64,000 nt of DNA from Pseudidiomarina aquimaris (GCF_003987395.1 NZ_PIPT01000001.1:62001-126000), one strand, 5' to 3'. Shown: positions 1 through 8,991, counted from the stretch's first letter. The notes: generated from the sequence alone by a model not told the origin. Program-made: numbers and translations.

Positions 1-780
1 GTGCGTATATGGCAGGCCAATATTGAGAAAACTATTGTTGCGCGGGTCCCCATGACCAACGGTGAAGTTCAGGAGACTGGCGACTTTGAGCTTGACGGTG
101 TGACGTTCCCAGCAGCCGAAGTGCAGGTCGAGTTTATGGACCCAGCCGCCGGAGAGGGTGCGATGTTCCCGACGGGTAATGTGCTCGATACTTTTGAAGT
201 TCCAGGTTTGGGCGAGTTGCAAGCAACCTTTATCAACGCCGGTATTCCGACGATTTTCGTCAACGCCGAGGCGATTGGTTACAACGGCACGGAATTGCAA
301 GGTGCGATCAATGAAGATCCGCAAGCCTTGCAGATGTTCGAAAGCTTGCGTGCCCATGGTGCGGTGAAAATGGGCTTGATTGCTGATGTGGCTGAGGCAG
401 CCAATCGTCAACACACGCCGAAGATTGCGTTTGTGGCGCCACCGCAGGACTACCTTGCTTCAAGTGGCAAGCAAATTCATGCAACAGAGATTGACGTGCT
501 CGTGCGGGCCATGTCGATGGGTAAATTGCACCATGCCATGATGGGGACTGCGGCAGTGGCGATTTCGGCGGCTGCAGCTGTACCTGGCACCTTGGTCAAC
601 TTGGCTGCCGGTGGCGGTGATCGCACTTCGATTCGTTTTGGACATCCCTCAGGTACCTTGCAAGTGGGCGCAGAAGCCAAGCAGGTCGATGGCGAGTGGA
701 CCGTGAGTAAGGCCATCATGAGCCGCAGTGCGCGTGTGCTGATGGAAGGCTGGGTGCGTGTCCCAGGTGATTGCTTCTAA
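1..780 (+). CDS. prpF: PrpF, 2-methylaconitate cis-trans isomerase (3' part)
   Basis: The reading frame is open at the window edge, so about 259 residues are seen of a protein that is normally near 395; the N-terminal third is missing. The visible part carries PrpF-like segments: GNVLDTFEVPG, the LINAG/FINAGIPTIFV stretch, a KMGLI segment with an essential-type lysine, and a Gly-rich FGHPSGTLQVG segment near the C-terminus. In the family PrpF works with AcnD in the methylcitrate cycle, isomerising the 2-methylaconitate made by AcnD so that aconitase can act on it during propionate breakdown. prpC/acnD would be expected upstream, outside the window. The next gene starts on the last base of the stop codon. 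Confidence 0.88.
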   Translation: MRIWQANIEKTIVARVPMTNGEVQETGDFELDGVTFPAAEVQVEFMDPAAGEGAMFPTGNVLDTFEVPGLGELQATFINAGIPTIFVNAEAIGYNGTELQGAINEDPQALQMFESLRAHGAVKMGLIADVAEAANRQHTPKIAFVAPPQDYLASSGKQIHATEIDVLVRAMSMGKLHHAMMGTAAVAISAAAAVPGTLVNLAAGGGDRTSIRFGHPSGTLQVGAEAKQVDGEWTVSKAIMSRSARVLMEGWVRVPGDCF

Positions 781-1181
781 TGGCTTTTAAAGCACCGAAG
801 AAGTGTCCGTGCGGTAACGGTCTGTATCGTAAGTGTTGTGGGCGTTTTCATCCGCTTTTCGCGGGTGAAAACGTTGTATTGCCCAAGAATGTCGAACTGC
901 TGATGCGCTCACGTTACAGCGCTTTTGCACTTGGCATGGCCGACTACTTACTCGACACCTGGCATCCGTCGACCCGCCCCAGCGAACTCGACTTCAGTGA
1001 CAGCCCGCAATGGATGCAGCTCGATATCTATAACGCAGAGCAAAGCGGCGACGAGGGCAGAGTCCACTTTTGTGCTTATTTTCAATTCGACGGCGAAGTC
1101 GGTGAACACGAAGAGCTTTCAGCATTCGTGCGCGAGGGCGGCCGTTGGTATTACCTTAAACCGATTGAAAGCCTAGCTTAA
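780..1181 (+). CDS. YchJ / UPF0225 family protein
   Basis: A 133-aa protein with an N-terminal SEC-C-like metal-binding motif (CPCGNGLYRKCCG, about residues 7-19) followed by an NTF2-like alpha/beta domain with the family's LMRSRYSAF signature. The function is not established; the SEC-C knuckle suggests zinc binding. The ATG at 780 overlaps the prpF stop (TAATG), implying translational coupling; an in-frame TTG at 771 is possible but would extend into prpF. Its stop codon overlaps that of the convergent toxin gene by two bases. Confidence 0.85.
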   Translation: MAFKAPKKCPCGNGLYRKCCGRFHPLFAGENVVLPKNVELLMRSRYSAFALGMADYLLDTWHPSTRPSELDFSDSPQWMQLDIYNAEQSGDEGRVHFCAYFQFDGEVGEHEELSAFVREGGRWYYLKPIESLA

Positions 1182-1465
1182 AGCCATTGTTCGAAATCTT
1201 GTCCACCGAGAATAGCCATGATCTCGACTTTTTGCTCATGCACTCGGAAATAGATACTGTCAACACCATAGACGGCGCGACGGTAGCCCTGTCTGATGTA
1301 ATCGACGCTTGGGTAGCGTAATGGTGTCTCGGCAATCTGAGCAAAGGTCGCAAAGAAACCACGGTAATACTTTTCCGCGGCATGTTCGCCAAAATGACTC
1401 ACACCATATTCATAGATGCGGCGTAAATCTTCTTTCGCTGCGTTGGAAAGTTGATAAACAGCCAA
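1178..1465 (-). CDS. ParE/RelE-family toxin
   Basis: 95 aa with the ParE layout: an N-terminal helical hairpin (LSNAAKEDLRRIYEYGVSHFG), a central RY.S segment (LRYPSVDYIRQGYRRAVYG) and a C-terminal strand pair (DSIYFRVHEQKVEIMAILGGQD). ParE toxins poison DNA gyrase, whereas RelE relatives cleave mRNA; the ParD-type partner favours ParE. It lies 5 bp downstream of the antitoxin gene on the same strand, the usual antitoxin-first order. It runs into the end of the ychJ-like gene. Confidence 0.85.
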   Translation of the reverse strand: MAVYQLSNAAKEDLRRIYEYGVSHFGEHAAEKYYRGFFATFAQIAETPLRYPSVDYIRQGYRRAVYGVDSIYFRVHEQKVEIMAILGGQDFEQWL

Positions 1466-1470
1466 TGTAA

Positions 1471-1722
1471 CTAGCTTCTTTTCTTCGCGACATTACGCTT
1501 AAACTCGCGCTTAAATTCCCGCAAAATGTCGTCTTCTGATTGCGAGGTATAACCGCTGAGTTCTGCTTGAGCTAACTTTTCATTAATCATTTCAACCCGA
1601 CGTGCTCGGCGAATCAAATCATTAATCAATTCACTTTTGCTGGCATATTCGCCCGTCGATTCAACATGCTCGCGCAACCATAGGTCGTTCTGTTCAGTGA
1701 GAGTGATACTTTGTCGTGTCAT
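1471..1722 (-). CDS. ParD-like ribbon-helix-helix antitoxin
   Basis: 83 aa. The N-terminal ribbon-helix-helix (ITLTEQNDLWLREHVESTG then SKSELINDLIRRAR) is of the ParD/CopG type; the basic C-terminal tail (KREFKRNVAKKRS) would bind the toxin. It should dimerise, bind its own operator and neutralise the downstream ParE. A perfect palindrome 22 bp upstream of the start is the obvious autoregulatory site. Likely co-transcribed with the toxin. Confidence 0.85.
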   Translation of the reverse strand: MTRQSITLTEQNDLWLREHVESTGEYASKSELINDLIRRARRVEMINEKLAQAELSGYTSQSEDDILREFKREFKRNVAKKRS

Positions 1723-1743
1723 TGCATATCAATTGGTTAGGTT

Positions 1744-1769
1744 ACTGTGGTGTAAATTTACACCACAGT
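1744..1769. promoter_or_regulatory. 26-bp perfect palindrome, probable ParD operator
   Basis: Left arm ACTGTGGTGTAAA is followed directly by its exact reverse complement, with no spacer. It lies 22 bp upstream of the parD-like start. ParD/CopG proteins bind short inverted repeats, so this is the expected autorepression site. The symmetry is seen directly; its role is inferred from position. Confidence 0.8.
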
Positions 1770-1789
1770 TGCAACTTTAGCAAGTTCGG

Positions 1790-3046
1790 TCAACGTTTAA
1801 ACGGTTGGCGCTCGCCGTAGGTGAGCGTCCGCCATAACCATTCGCAAGGACCGAAGCGGTAGCGCTCCAGCCACCAGCGACTCAAAGGTAATTGTAACAA
1901 CCACAAACCAATTGCCAGTGCTGTTGCAGTACTGCGACTGATCTCGCCATACATGCCGAAGCCATACCCGTAAAATAATGTGGTGAATACGATTGAGTGG
2001 GTTAAGTAGTTCGTTAAAGCCATGCGCCCAGCAGGTGCAAGGTGACGTAGCCAATGCTCCCGTTTCGCACGTTCTGCGCCGCGCAGAGCCAAGGCAATGA
2101 GACTCATGTAGGCGAAGCACAGACCTAAACTCGCGACGGCGGCGATGGTAAAGCCAAGTGCTGATTCGGGGGTGGGTAACAACATATTCGGGTTGGTATT
2201 GTAGAAACCTGTATACAGTGCCGCCGGCAAACCGAAGATCAACCCCCAACGAAGCAAGTGTTTGTAGGCGGTAGGGCGCTTATCAAATGAAGTGAATACG
2301 CCACTGCGCGCAAAACTTGCACCGATAAGAAAGATACCCAATAGCGTCGGCAAAAAGAAAAACATGCCGCCGGTACCGTACATTTTGCTGAGTTCTTCGA
2401 CGCGAACGGCAATGATTTGTGACCATGAGCCCTCTGCATAGACGCTATTGGCTTGCACGATAAAGTCTTTGATTGCCGTCTGTGTTGCCGTCATGTCACT
2501 AAGTATTTCGTCTGCAGCTGCGGGATCTTGCAGGGCAAAGTGCAAGCCGATGCCGCCCAGCCATACAGCCAGGATTGGCAATAAATAGATACCTACGCCC
2601 CATTTCCATAAGCTACTGGCCGATTTATTGATAAATAGCACGAGAAAAAGCGCGCAAATGGCGTAGGTGAGTAAGATGTCACCACCCCAGAAAAAGTAAA
2701 TATGCACCCAGCCAAATAGCGCTAAAATAATGGCGCGACGCACAAATAGTAAGCGTGGCCGAGGGTGTTCTTTGCCAATCGCACGGTCGCAGAAAATCAC
2801 AAAACCGATACCAAAGAGCAAGGAGAACATGGTGTAGAACTTGCCTTGCACGAAGGTAAAGACGGTCCAGCCCACAGCTTTATCAATGCCGGTTAAAGAT
2901 TGATCGAGTCCAAACAACATCGCTGTCATGGGCCGCTGAAAGTATTCGATGTTCATCAACAGAATGCCGAGCAGGGCAAAGCCGCGGATCACATCGAGCA
3001 TTTGAATGCGTTCGCGTTGGGCGATTGGCGTCGTGGTGGTGGTCAT
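1790..3046 (-). CDS. YeiB-type DUF418 membrane protein
   Basis: 418 aa, polytopic inner-membrane protein. The N-terminus RIQMLDVIRGFALLGILLMNI is the hallmark of the YeiB/DUF418 family; a second family segment near the C-terminus (PAGRMALTNYLTHSIVFT) is also present. About ten hydrophobic segments are visible. The family is related to acyltransferase-3-like membrane proteins but its reaction is unknown. It stands alone on the minus strand, diverging from the membrane protein at 3170. Confidence 0.85.
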   Translation of the reverse strand: MTTTTTPIAQRERIQMLDVIRGFALLGILLMNIEYFQRPMTAMLFGLDQSLTGIDKAVGWTVFTFVQGKFYTMFSLLFGIGFVIFCDRAIGKEHPRPRLLFVRRAIILALFGWVHIYFFWGGDILLTYAICALFLVLFINKSASSLWKWGVGIYLLPILAVWLGGIGLHFALQDPAAADEILSDMTATQTAIKDFIVQANSVYAEGSWSQIIAVRVEELSKMYGTGGMFFFLPTLLGIFLIGASFARSGVFTSFDKRPTAYKHLLRWGLIFGLPAALYTGFYNTNPNMLLPTPESALGFTIAAVASLGLCFAYMSLIALALRGAERAKREHWLRHLAPAGRMALTNYLTHSIVFTTLFYGYGFGMYGEISRSTATALAIGLWLLQLPLSRWWLERYRFGPCEWLWRTLTYGERQPFKR

Positions 3047-3169
3047 GAAATGTTCTCTTTTTGTTGTTTGCGTTTAAGCTTAGCCGCTTTTAAGAGATTG
3101 ACAACAAGCGTTAAGTCGATAACTTTGTAAGCAACTTTAAACAACTTTCAACAACAGGCTGAAAAACTT

Positions 3170-3847
3170 ATGACAGAGCGTCGCGAGATCTTGCTCGACC
3201 TACTTCTTTTTGTAACGGCGCTCTCGCTGGCCCTTTGGCAACGCGATGACGGCCATAGCATTGTCTGGGGTATGTGGTTGAGTAGCCTGTTGATTGGTTA
3301 TACCTATATCGTCAGCTCAATTGTCCGCTGGGTTGCGGCGATGTATCGCGTGGGCGGCGGTATGTTTTTGTTTGGGCTCGTTAATGGTCTCTTTTTATTA
3401 GCCTTCTTTACTGTTCACTTTGGTGGCTTTCACCTAGGCCACGCTATTTTCCTCAATGATTTCTTTCCTATACCGGTCGCTGCTGAGCGCCAAGGACTCT
3501 TTCTGGACCCGCAACAATATCTGTGGGTGGTAACCGAGTATTGGTGGTTTTTGCTGATAGTCTTGGTCTCTGACCGTCATGATTTACTTGGTCAGCGCGC
3601 GCCGTTGCCACAAGAACCGCAGAGCACCAAAAAAGCGATGAGCAAGATGAACCTGATGAAGCCCTATGCCAAGGTGGTGCGCTTGCATATCTTGATTTTT
3701 GTCTTTGCTGGAGCGCAAGCGCTGCAATGGTCAGAAGCCTTGGTGCTGGTCATTATCCATGCCGCTTACTTCTTGCCGTGGCGGCGTTTTTATCGATTAG
3801 TGAAACCACACAAAGTAACTACAGACGCAACTGCCCAGAGTGAATAG
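3170..3847 (+). CDS. polytopic membrane protein, DUF6498-like
   Basis: 225 aa with six or so hydrophobic helices; the GYTYIVSSIVRWVAAMY and FFTVHFGGFHLGHAIFL segments resemble DUF6498 proteins. Function unknown. The final helix is followed by a Trp/Arg-rich tail. It overlaps the 3' end of the convergent acyl-CoA synthetase gene by 29 bp. The family name is from memory of the sequence pattern and is the least certain part of this call. Confidence 0.6.
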   Translation: MTERREILLDLLLFVTALSLALWQRDDGHSIVWGMWLSSLLIGYTYIVSSIVRWVAAMYRVGGGMFLFGLVNGLFLLAFFTVHFGGFHLGHAIFLNDFFPIPVAAERQGLFLDPQQYLWVVTEYWWFLLIVLVSDRHDLLGQRAPLPQEPQSTKKAMSKMNLMKPYAKVVRLHILIFVFAGAQALQWSEALVLVIIHAAYFLPWRRFYRLVKPHKVTTDATAQSE

Positions 3848-5570
3848 CTTGATAAAGTTCATCGCTTAACGGTTGGTAACCTTGCTGACGGTCAACCAGC
3901 ACGTAGAGCGGATCCCGTACATGGTCAATGGCGAAACTCTCGGACTTCAATTGGCTTTTGCGGATCTTAAAGGTGGTCGTGACTTCGTGCACCTGCTGCA
4001 GGCGCACAAACAGTGGCTGTGCATAGTCGGGCAGTGACTGGCGAATGTGCTGATAGAATGCCTGAGCATCGAATCGTGCACCTTTAGCGAGCACTAGCGA
4101 AACCATGCCGGCACGCCCTTCGGTAAAGGGGACTTTGACGCCATAAGCGACCGCAGCCAGCACATCACCAAAGCGACTGACGTGCGCTTCGACTTCGGTG
4201 GTAGCGACATTCTCTGATTTCCAACGAAAGGTGTCACCGACGCGGTCAACGAACGCGATGTGGCGATAACCTTGATGTCGGACTAAGTCACCGGTATTGA
4301 ACCAACAATCCCCCGGCTTAAAAACATCCCGAAATAACTTGGCGTTATTGGCTTCGGGATTGTGCGTATAGCCGTCAAACGGCGCTTTGCGGGAAACTTC
4401 GGTGAGCAATAGGCCTACTTCGTTCTTCGCAACTTTTTGTAGACGACCTTGAGCATCACGCAGCGGTGTTTCCTGCTCATAGTCAAAGCGCACAATGGCA
4501 TAGGTCATCGGTGAGAAGCCAACGGTGCGCTTTAAATTAAAGACATTCACAAAGCCGACATTGCCCTCGCTAGCGCCGTACAGCTCGCAAATGCGTGGCA
4601 CTTTGAAACGTTGTTGAAAGTCATCCCAGAGTTCTGCGCGCAAGCCATTGCCAATCACCGCACGAATGTTGTTATTGCGCTCTTCGGCTTGTACCGATTG
4701 CTGCAGCAAATAACGGCACAGTTCGCCGACATAGACAAAACAGGTCGCGCCAAATTCCCGGACGTCAGACCAAAACTGACTGGCGCTAAACCGTTCGGCA
4801 AGTGCCAAACTGCTGTGGGTCATGACTACGGAGCTAACGGCAATCGACAGCGCGGTGTTGTGATAAAGCGGCAAGCAGTTATAGAGCGTATCGCGTTTAC
4901 TCAGACTCAATGACATGCGACCAAAGGCAATGCCCGCTTTGTACCAGCGTAAATGGGTCATGGCAGCGGCTTTCGGTAAACCTGTGGTGCCTGACGTCAT
5001 CATATAAAAGCAGGTAGCGCCGAGCTTGATGGTGGCTGTATGGGTGGGGTTCGGTTGTTCGCTCTGATGTGCTTGGCGGTGGAGTTCTTTGCTGGCAATC
5101 CATAGGCTTGGCAGCGTGTCGAGTTCGGCAAGTGTGGGCTCAAACTCTGCTGTGGCGACGACTAAGCGCGGCTGCATGACTGCAATACTGTGCGCTAGGT
5201 TTGCGCCGGTTTGTTTGGGATTGAGCATGCCAGCGACGGCGCCGAGCTTGTTCACGGCGAAGGCCCACGCCAGCACTTCTGGGCTATTGCGATCGAGCAG
5301 GGCGACACAATCGCCGGGCTGTATACCGAATTGCTGCAGTTTGTGCGCGAGGCCGTTGACCCATTGGTTGAACTCGGCATAACTGTAGCTGCCGGTCTTG
5401 CTCTTGATGAAGTTTCGCTGAGGGTGTCGTGCCGCGGCACGTTGCAGAAAGTAGCCGGTGGAGCCGCGGCGGCCTTTGTGCGCCCATGCGAGTTGCAGCA
5501 GCGTTAGGAAAAAACGCGGCAGTCGCGGGATAAAGCGGATGAGGGCGCTAAGTAGTTCTGCGAAAGACAT
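3819..5570 (-). CDS. long-chain acyl-CoA synthetase, FATP/FadD6 type
   Basis: 583 aa adenylate-forming enzyme. The P-loop-like AMP-binding motif MTSGTTGLPKAA is near residue 200, followed by the family ELYGASEGNVGF segment (about 335-346) and NTGDLVRHQGYRHIAFVDRVGD with a C-terminal hinge lysine region. The N-terminal hydrophobic stretch and overall layout match the very-long-chain/FATP branch (fadD6-like) rather than E. coli FadD. It would activate fatty acids to acyl-CoA at the membrane with ATP. Monocistronic; promoter probably in the 139-bp gap to the next gene. Confidence 0.85.
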   Translation of the reverse strand: MSFAELLSALIRFIPRLPRFFLTLLQLAWAHKGRRGSTGYFLQRAAARHPQRNFIKSKTGSYSYAEFNQWVNGLAHKLQQFGIQPGDCVALLDRNSPEVLAWAFAVNKLGAVAGMLNPKQTGANLAHSIAVMQPRLVVATAEFEPTLAELDTLPSLWIASKELHRQAHQSEQPNPTHTATIKLGATCFYMMTSGTTGLPKAAAMTHLRWYKAGIAFGRMSLSLSKRDTLYNCLPLYHNTALSIAVSSVVMTHSSLALAERFSASQFWSDVREFGATCFVYVGELCRYLLQQSVQAEERNNNIRAVIGNGLRAELWDDFQQRFKVPRICELYGASEGNVGFVNVFNLKRTVGFSPMTYAIVRFDYEQETPLRDAQGRLQKVAKNEVGLLLTEVSRKAPFDGYTHNPEANNAKLFRDVFKPGDCWFNTGDLVRHQGYRHIAFVDRVGDTFRWKSENVATTEVEAHVSRFGDVLAAVAYGVKVPFTEGRAGMVSLVLAKGARFDAQAFYQHIRQSLPDYAQPLFVRLQQVHEVTTTFKIRKSQLKSESFAIDHVRDPLYVLVDRQQGYQPLSDELYQAIHSGQLRL

Positions 5571-5709
5571 TTTTGTTGTTCGATGTTAGATGTTCGCTGT
5601 TTGTTAATGAAGCATATGTTGAATTCGAGATGGGTGCAATGGTGAACTTGTTTTGCGCGAAATTCGTAAACATTGGAAAGTTTACTAGAATTAAGAGTAG
5701 GTTAGATAA

Positions 5710-5982
5710 GTGAAGCACGAAAAGAATCAGGAGAGGTTGTGGCGGCCGGATGAGTTGTCACGGATCATTGAGATGGCGTGGGAGGATCGCACGCCCTTTG
5801 AGGCCATCGACTATACTTACGGCTTGTCTGAGCAAGAGGTGATTCAGCTGATGCGCCGTGAATTAAAGCCAAGTTCGTTTCGGCTCTGGCGCAAGCGCGT
5901 CACCGCGCGGAAGACCAAGCACTTGCAGTTACGCGAGCCAGGAGTGAATCGCGGCTATTGTCCGACACAATACAAACGCTAA
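5710..5982 (+). CDS. TIGR03643 / DUF2805 family protein
   Basis: 90-aa basic protein with the family's order of motifs: DELSRIIEMAWEDRTPFEAI, GLSEQEVIQLMRRELKPSSF, then a basic tail RVTARKTKHLQ. The first part reads like a small helix-turn-helix. Function unknown. The start is a GTG at 5710 because no ATG occurs until inside the conserved domain. A TAGAAT hexamer near 5687 could be its -10 element. 13 bp separate it from tspO. Confidence 0.75.
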   Translation: MKHEKNQERLWRPDELSRIIEMAWEDRTPFEAIDYTYGLSEQEVIQLMRRELKPSSFRLWRKRVTARKTKHLQLREPGVNRGYCPTQYKR

Positions 5983-5995
5983 AAAGGAATATTGT

Positions 5996-6484
5996 ATGCC
6001 CATTATGAAACAAATCGGTGGTTTACTGGCATGGTTAGCCTTGTCTTTTGTGGTCGCGGGGATTGGCGGCTGGGGCTCGGCCAATGCGCCAGTGTTTTAT
6101 CGTGAACTGATGTTGCCGGGTTGGGCGCCCCCAGCGTGGCTATTTGGGCCGGTGTGGACCGCGCTCTATACCATGATGGCGGTGTCGGCATGGCTGATCT
6201 GGCGTGAATTTGGTTTTCAAGGCCAAGCCAAGCGCGCCTTGCAGGTGAATTTCGTACAGCTGGGCTTGAACATGTTGTGGAGCTGGTTGTTCTTCGCCTG
6301 GTACTTAGGGGCGATTAGCTTCGTCGAAATTATCTTACTTTGGGGTACGATTGTGGCTACCATCGTGCTGTATTGGCGCTTAAATAAAGCAGCAGCGATA
6401 TTGCTTCTGCCTTATCTCGCTTGGGTTACCTTTGCTGCCTTACTTAACTTTAGTATTTGGCAACTAAACCCCGGCACACTCTAG
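5996..6484 (+). CDS. tspO: TspO/MBR family membrane protein
   Basis: 162 aa, five transmembrane helices. The diagnostic WAPPAWLFGPVW motif (residues about 43-54) and further conserved aromatic residues in WSWLFFAWYLG and AALLNFSIWQLN are present. TspO proteins bind porphyrins and cholesterol and have been linked to tetrapyrrole handling and stress; in proteobacteria the role is uncertain. A good AAGGA ribosome site sits 8 bp before the ATG. Confidence 0.9.
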   Translation: MPIMKQIGGLLAWLALSFVVAGIGGWGSANAPVFYRELMLPGWAPPAWLFGPVWTALYTMMAVSAWLIWREFGFQGQAKRALQVNFVQLGLNMLWSWLFFAWYLGAISFVEIILLWGTIVATIVLYWRLNKAAAILLLPYLAWVTFAALLNFSIWQLNPGTL

Positions 6485-6495
6485 CCGTTAGGTGT

Positions 6496-6523
6496 CACAA
6501 CTTAAGTACCACAACTTAAGTGC
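6496..6523. repeat. 14-bp tandem duplication across the selO stop codon
   Basis: Two adjacent copies of CACAACTTAAGT(A/G)C. The second copy contains the selO stop codon, so the first is a downstream duplicate of the gene's end. Likely slippage; no function assumed. Confidence 0.8.
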
Positions 6524-8000
6524 CACAGAAGGTGCGGGTGACCTGTTCGCCCGCCGCCGCTGGCAGTAGCAAATCAGCATTTTCTTCGCGCTCAATGAAA
6601 GGCTCACGCAAGACTTGATTCAGGCGGTTGAACTTGCGCAGTGAGCCTTCGTTGATCGCTTCATCAATCACTTCTTGGACGCGATGATTGCGCGGTATGT
6701 AGGCTGGATTTACTTGCGCTAATTGGTTCGGTGAAAAGCCTTCCGGCCAAGCTGCTTGCCAACGTTCATACCAAGGGCGCCAGACGTCGTCTTGTTTAAA
6801 GAGTGAAGCGAGTCGTGTCGGCACGTTATCACTCAAAAAGCGGAACGCTAGAGTAAAGTCGACACTGTGTTGCTCGAGTAGATCGAGGAAGTCTTGGACG
6901 AGAGTTTGTGCGCCTTTGTGCTCAGGTGTAAGCCCAATTTTTGCCGTCATGGCCTGCCAGTAGTGTTCTTGATAGCGCGCCTCAAAGCCTTCAACCGCGG
7001 CCGTCGCCAGCTTTATGGCAGTCTCGGCATCTTCGTCTTCGTTGTGTAGTAACGGCAACAAGGTTTCGGCAAAACGCGCCAGATTCCACATCGCGATGGG
7101 CGGTTGGTTTTGGTACATGTAGCGGCCGCGGCGGTCAATCGAGCTAAACACGGTGGCCGGGTCGTAGGCCTCCATAAATGCGCAGGGGCCATAGTCAATG
7201 GTTTCGCCTGATAGTGTCATATTATCGGTATTCATAACGCCATGAATAAAGCCAAGGCTCATCCATTTCGCCACCAGTTGTGCTTGGCGCTCGATAACCG
7301 CTTCGAGTAAGGCCAAATAAGGTTGCTTTGCGTCGGTGTCGGCGTTGGTGTTGGCGTCGGCGCAATCTGGGTAGTGGCGCTGAATCACGTAGTCTGCGAA
7401 GCGTTGCAGCAGCGCGCGGTCCTTAAAGGCCAATACGTACTGTGCGGTGCCGACGCGCAGGTGGCTGCTGGCCACGCGGGTCAGAATCGCGCCCGGCTCG
7501 GCGTGTTCGCGTTGGACTAATTCGCCGGTTGCCACGGCTGCTAATGCGCGCGTGGTCGGTACGCCGAGACGGTGCATAGCTTCGCTTACAAGGTATTCAC
7601 GCAATACCGGGCCGATAGGTGAGCGGCCATCACCGCCGCGAGAAAAAGGCGTGCGCCCCGAGCCTTTGAGCTGCAGATCGTAGCGCTTGCCGTCGCTGGC
7701 GATGATCTCTGCCAGCAACACTGCGCGGCCATCACCAAGTTGCGGTACATAATTGGCAAATTGATGCCCCGCATAGCCGACTGCTGCAGGCTGGGCCCAG
7801 TCGGGAACTTCGTTGCCGGCAAACACCCGCGCGCCTTGCTCAGTGCCACATAAAGCTTCAGGAATACCGAGATATTCGGCCAGCTCTGTGTTAACCGCAA
7901 GCCATTGTGGTTGCTGTACTGACGTGGGCGCACAACTAGCGCTCAAACGCGGATCGAGTTGCATGTAACTGTGTTCGGTTTGTGGCGTTTTATTGGGCAT
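6516..8000 (-). CDS. selO: SelO/YdiU protein adenylyltransferase (AMPylase)
   Basis: About 494 aa. It has the SelO pseudokinase landmarks: GYAGHQFANYVPQLGDGRA, QLKGSGRTPFSRGGDGRS, PTTRALA, and the active-site HGVMNTDNM with DYGPCAFMEAYDP. SelO enzymes bind ATP in a flipped orientation and AMPylate redox-related proteins; the Ser/Thr C-terminus here (TFCGT) retains the conserved Cys near the end. I chose ATG 8000, not the upstream ATG at 8036, because a GGAG lies about 10 bp before it. It overlaps the upstream LysR gene by 11 bp, so the two may be co-transcribed. A hexamer repeat inserts an Asn/Asp/Ala-rich loop. Confidence 0.9.
   Translation of the reverse strand: MPNKTPQTEHSYMQLDPRLSASCAPTSVQQPQWLAVNTELAEYLGIPEALCGTEQGARVFAGNEVPDWAQPAAVGYAGHQFANYVPQLGDGRAVLLAEIIASDGKRYDLQLKGSGRTPFSRGGDGRSPIGPVLREYLVSEAMHRLGVPTTRALAAVATGELVQREHAEPGAILTRVASSHLRVGTAQYVLAFKDRALLQRFADYVIQRHYPDCADANTNADTDAKQPYLALLEAVIERQAQLVAKWMSLGFIHGVMNTDNMTLSGETIDYGPCAFMEAYDPATVFSSIDRRGRYMYQNQPPIAMWNLARFAETLLPLLHNEDEDAETAIKLATAAVEGFEARYQEHYWQAMTAKIGLTPEHKGAQTLVQDFLDLLEQHSVDFTLAFRFLSDNVPTRLASLFKQDDVWRPWYERWQAAWPEGFSPNQLAQVNPAYIPRNHRVQEVIDEAINEGSLRKFNRLNQVLREPFIEREENADLLLPAAAGEQVTRTFCGT
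7330..7362. repeat. hexamer microsatellite inside selO
   Basis: About five and a half tandem hexamers of the type G(C/T)GT(C/T)G. On the coding strand they give an Ala/Asp/Asn/Thr-rich loop between the kinase-like N-lobe and the helix starting LALLEAVIERQ. Copy-number changes would stay in frame. Confidence 0.7.
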
Positions 8001-8925
8001 CCGATTGTTGCTCCGCAGTCGCTTGCTGTATGGCATCGATCATGGGTGATTGTAACAGCTCTGACAACAGCGGATGCTGAAATTTCCGTTGCAACGTGAC
8101 CGCGTAAAAGTTCTCAAAGGCATTGGGCAGATCAAAGCGTTTACTTAGTACGCCGCTTTGCAATTCGTCCCTTACGACGACGGCTGGCATGGCCGCAAGA
8201 GCGCCGCTGTCACGCGCTAACAGTCGCAACATGGCCATATCGTCGACCTCCGCGATGATCTCAGGTTCGAGTTGATGCTGAGTACAAAAACCTTCAAACG
8301 CCGCACGTAATGGTGAAGCACTGCCCGGTACCACCCAGCGTTGGCGGCGATAGGCAGGATCGATGTGGTTAGGCAAATCCGTTCTCGTGGCCGGGGCAAT
8401 AACGCTGAGCGCTTGCCGTGATAACAGTTGCGACTGCCAGGCAATGTCATCACTTAATGACACTTCACGGTTGGTCAGTACTACGTCAATTTGATGCTGT
8501 GCAAGCAAGTCGAGTAGCTCTGGCTGTGGGCGCGCTAGCAAGCGGAAACTGGCTTGCTTGGCGTGTGCGTTGTCACCGAGTAGCGGCTCAATAAAACTCT
8601 CAATAAAGTTACGCGACATGCTCGAGAGCATACCGATCCGTAATGAGGGCAGGGTAATAACGCCGCGCTTTAGCAGTTGCTGGAGCTCTTCGCCGCGTTG
8701 AAAAATATCCTCGGCGTAGTTGAGCACCGTATGACCCAGCTCCGTTAACACCAATTGCCGCCCCTCACGGGCAAACAGCGGTTGCCCAATGCTGTGCTCA
8801 AGTTGATTGATCTGCGCCGACAGCGCTGATTGCGAAATCGCGAGCTTCTCGGCAGTGGCAGTGAGGTTCCCCTGTTTGGCCACGCGCCAAAAATAGTACA
8901 GATGATGGTAGTTGAGTCGGTTCAT
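7990..8925 (-). CDS. LysR-family regulator, NhaR-like
   Basis: 311 aa. The N-terminal winged helix-turn-helix begins NYHHLYYFWRVAKQGNLTATAEKLAISQSALS, close in pattern to NhaR, and is followed by a substrate-binding domain. NhaR in E. coli activates the Na+/H+ antiporter gene nhaA in response to sodium. Here the gene diverges from dabB-dabA, and LysR genes beside dab operons are common, so I infer that it controls inorganic carbon uptake. It may also lead into selO, which it overlaps by 11 bp. Confidence 0.85.
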   Translation of the reverse strand: MNRLNYHHLYYFWRVAKQGNLTATAEKLAISQSALSAQINQLEHSIGQPLFAREGRQLVLTELGHTVLNYAEDIFQRGEELQQLLKRGVITLPSLRIGMLSSMSRNFIESFIEPLLGDNAHAKQASFRLLARPQPELLDLLAQHQIDVVLTNREVSLSDDIAWQSQLLSRQALSVIAPATRTDLPNHIDPAYRRQRWVVPGSASPLRAAFEGFCTQHQLEPEIIAEVDDMAMLRLLARDSGALAAMPAVVVRDELQSGVLSKRFDLPNAFENFYAVTLQRKFQHPLLSELLQSPMIDAIQQATAEQQSDAQ

Positions 8926-8948
8926 AGGTTGGTTTTCGCTTATCGTTC

Positions 8949-8991
8949 TATAAAAGTGAACATAAATAAATAATATATGTATTTTTATAAT
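8949..8991. promoter_or_regulatory. divergent lysR/dabB control region
   Basis: An AT-rich stretch with a perfect inverted repeat TATAAAA / TTTTATA (8949-8955 and 8983-8989) and a consensus -10 box TATAAT at 8986-8991 reading toward dabB. The matching -35 position is poor (TAAATA), as expected of an activator-dependent promoter. LysR proteins bind such interrupted dyads. The repeat and box are seen; the regulator assignment is inference. Confidence 0.55.
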
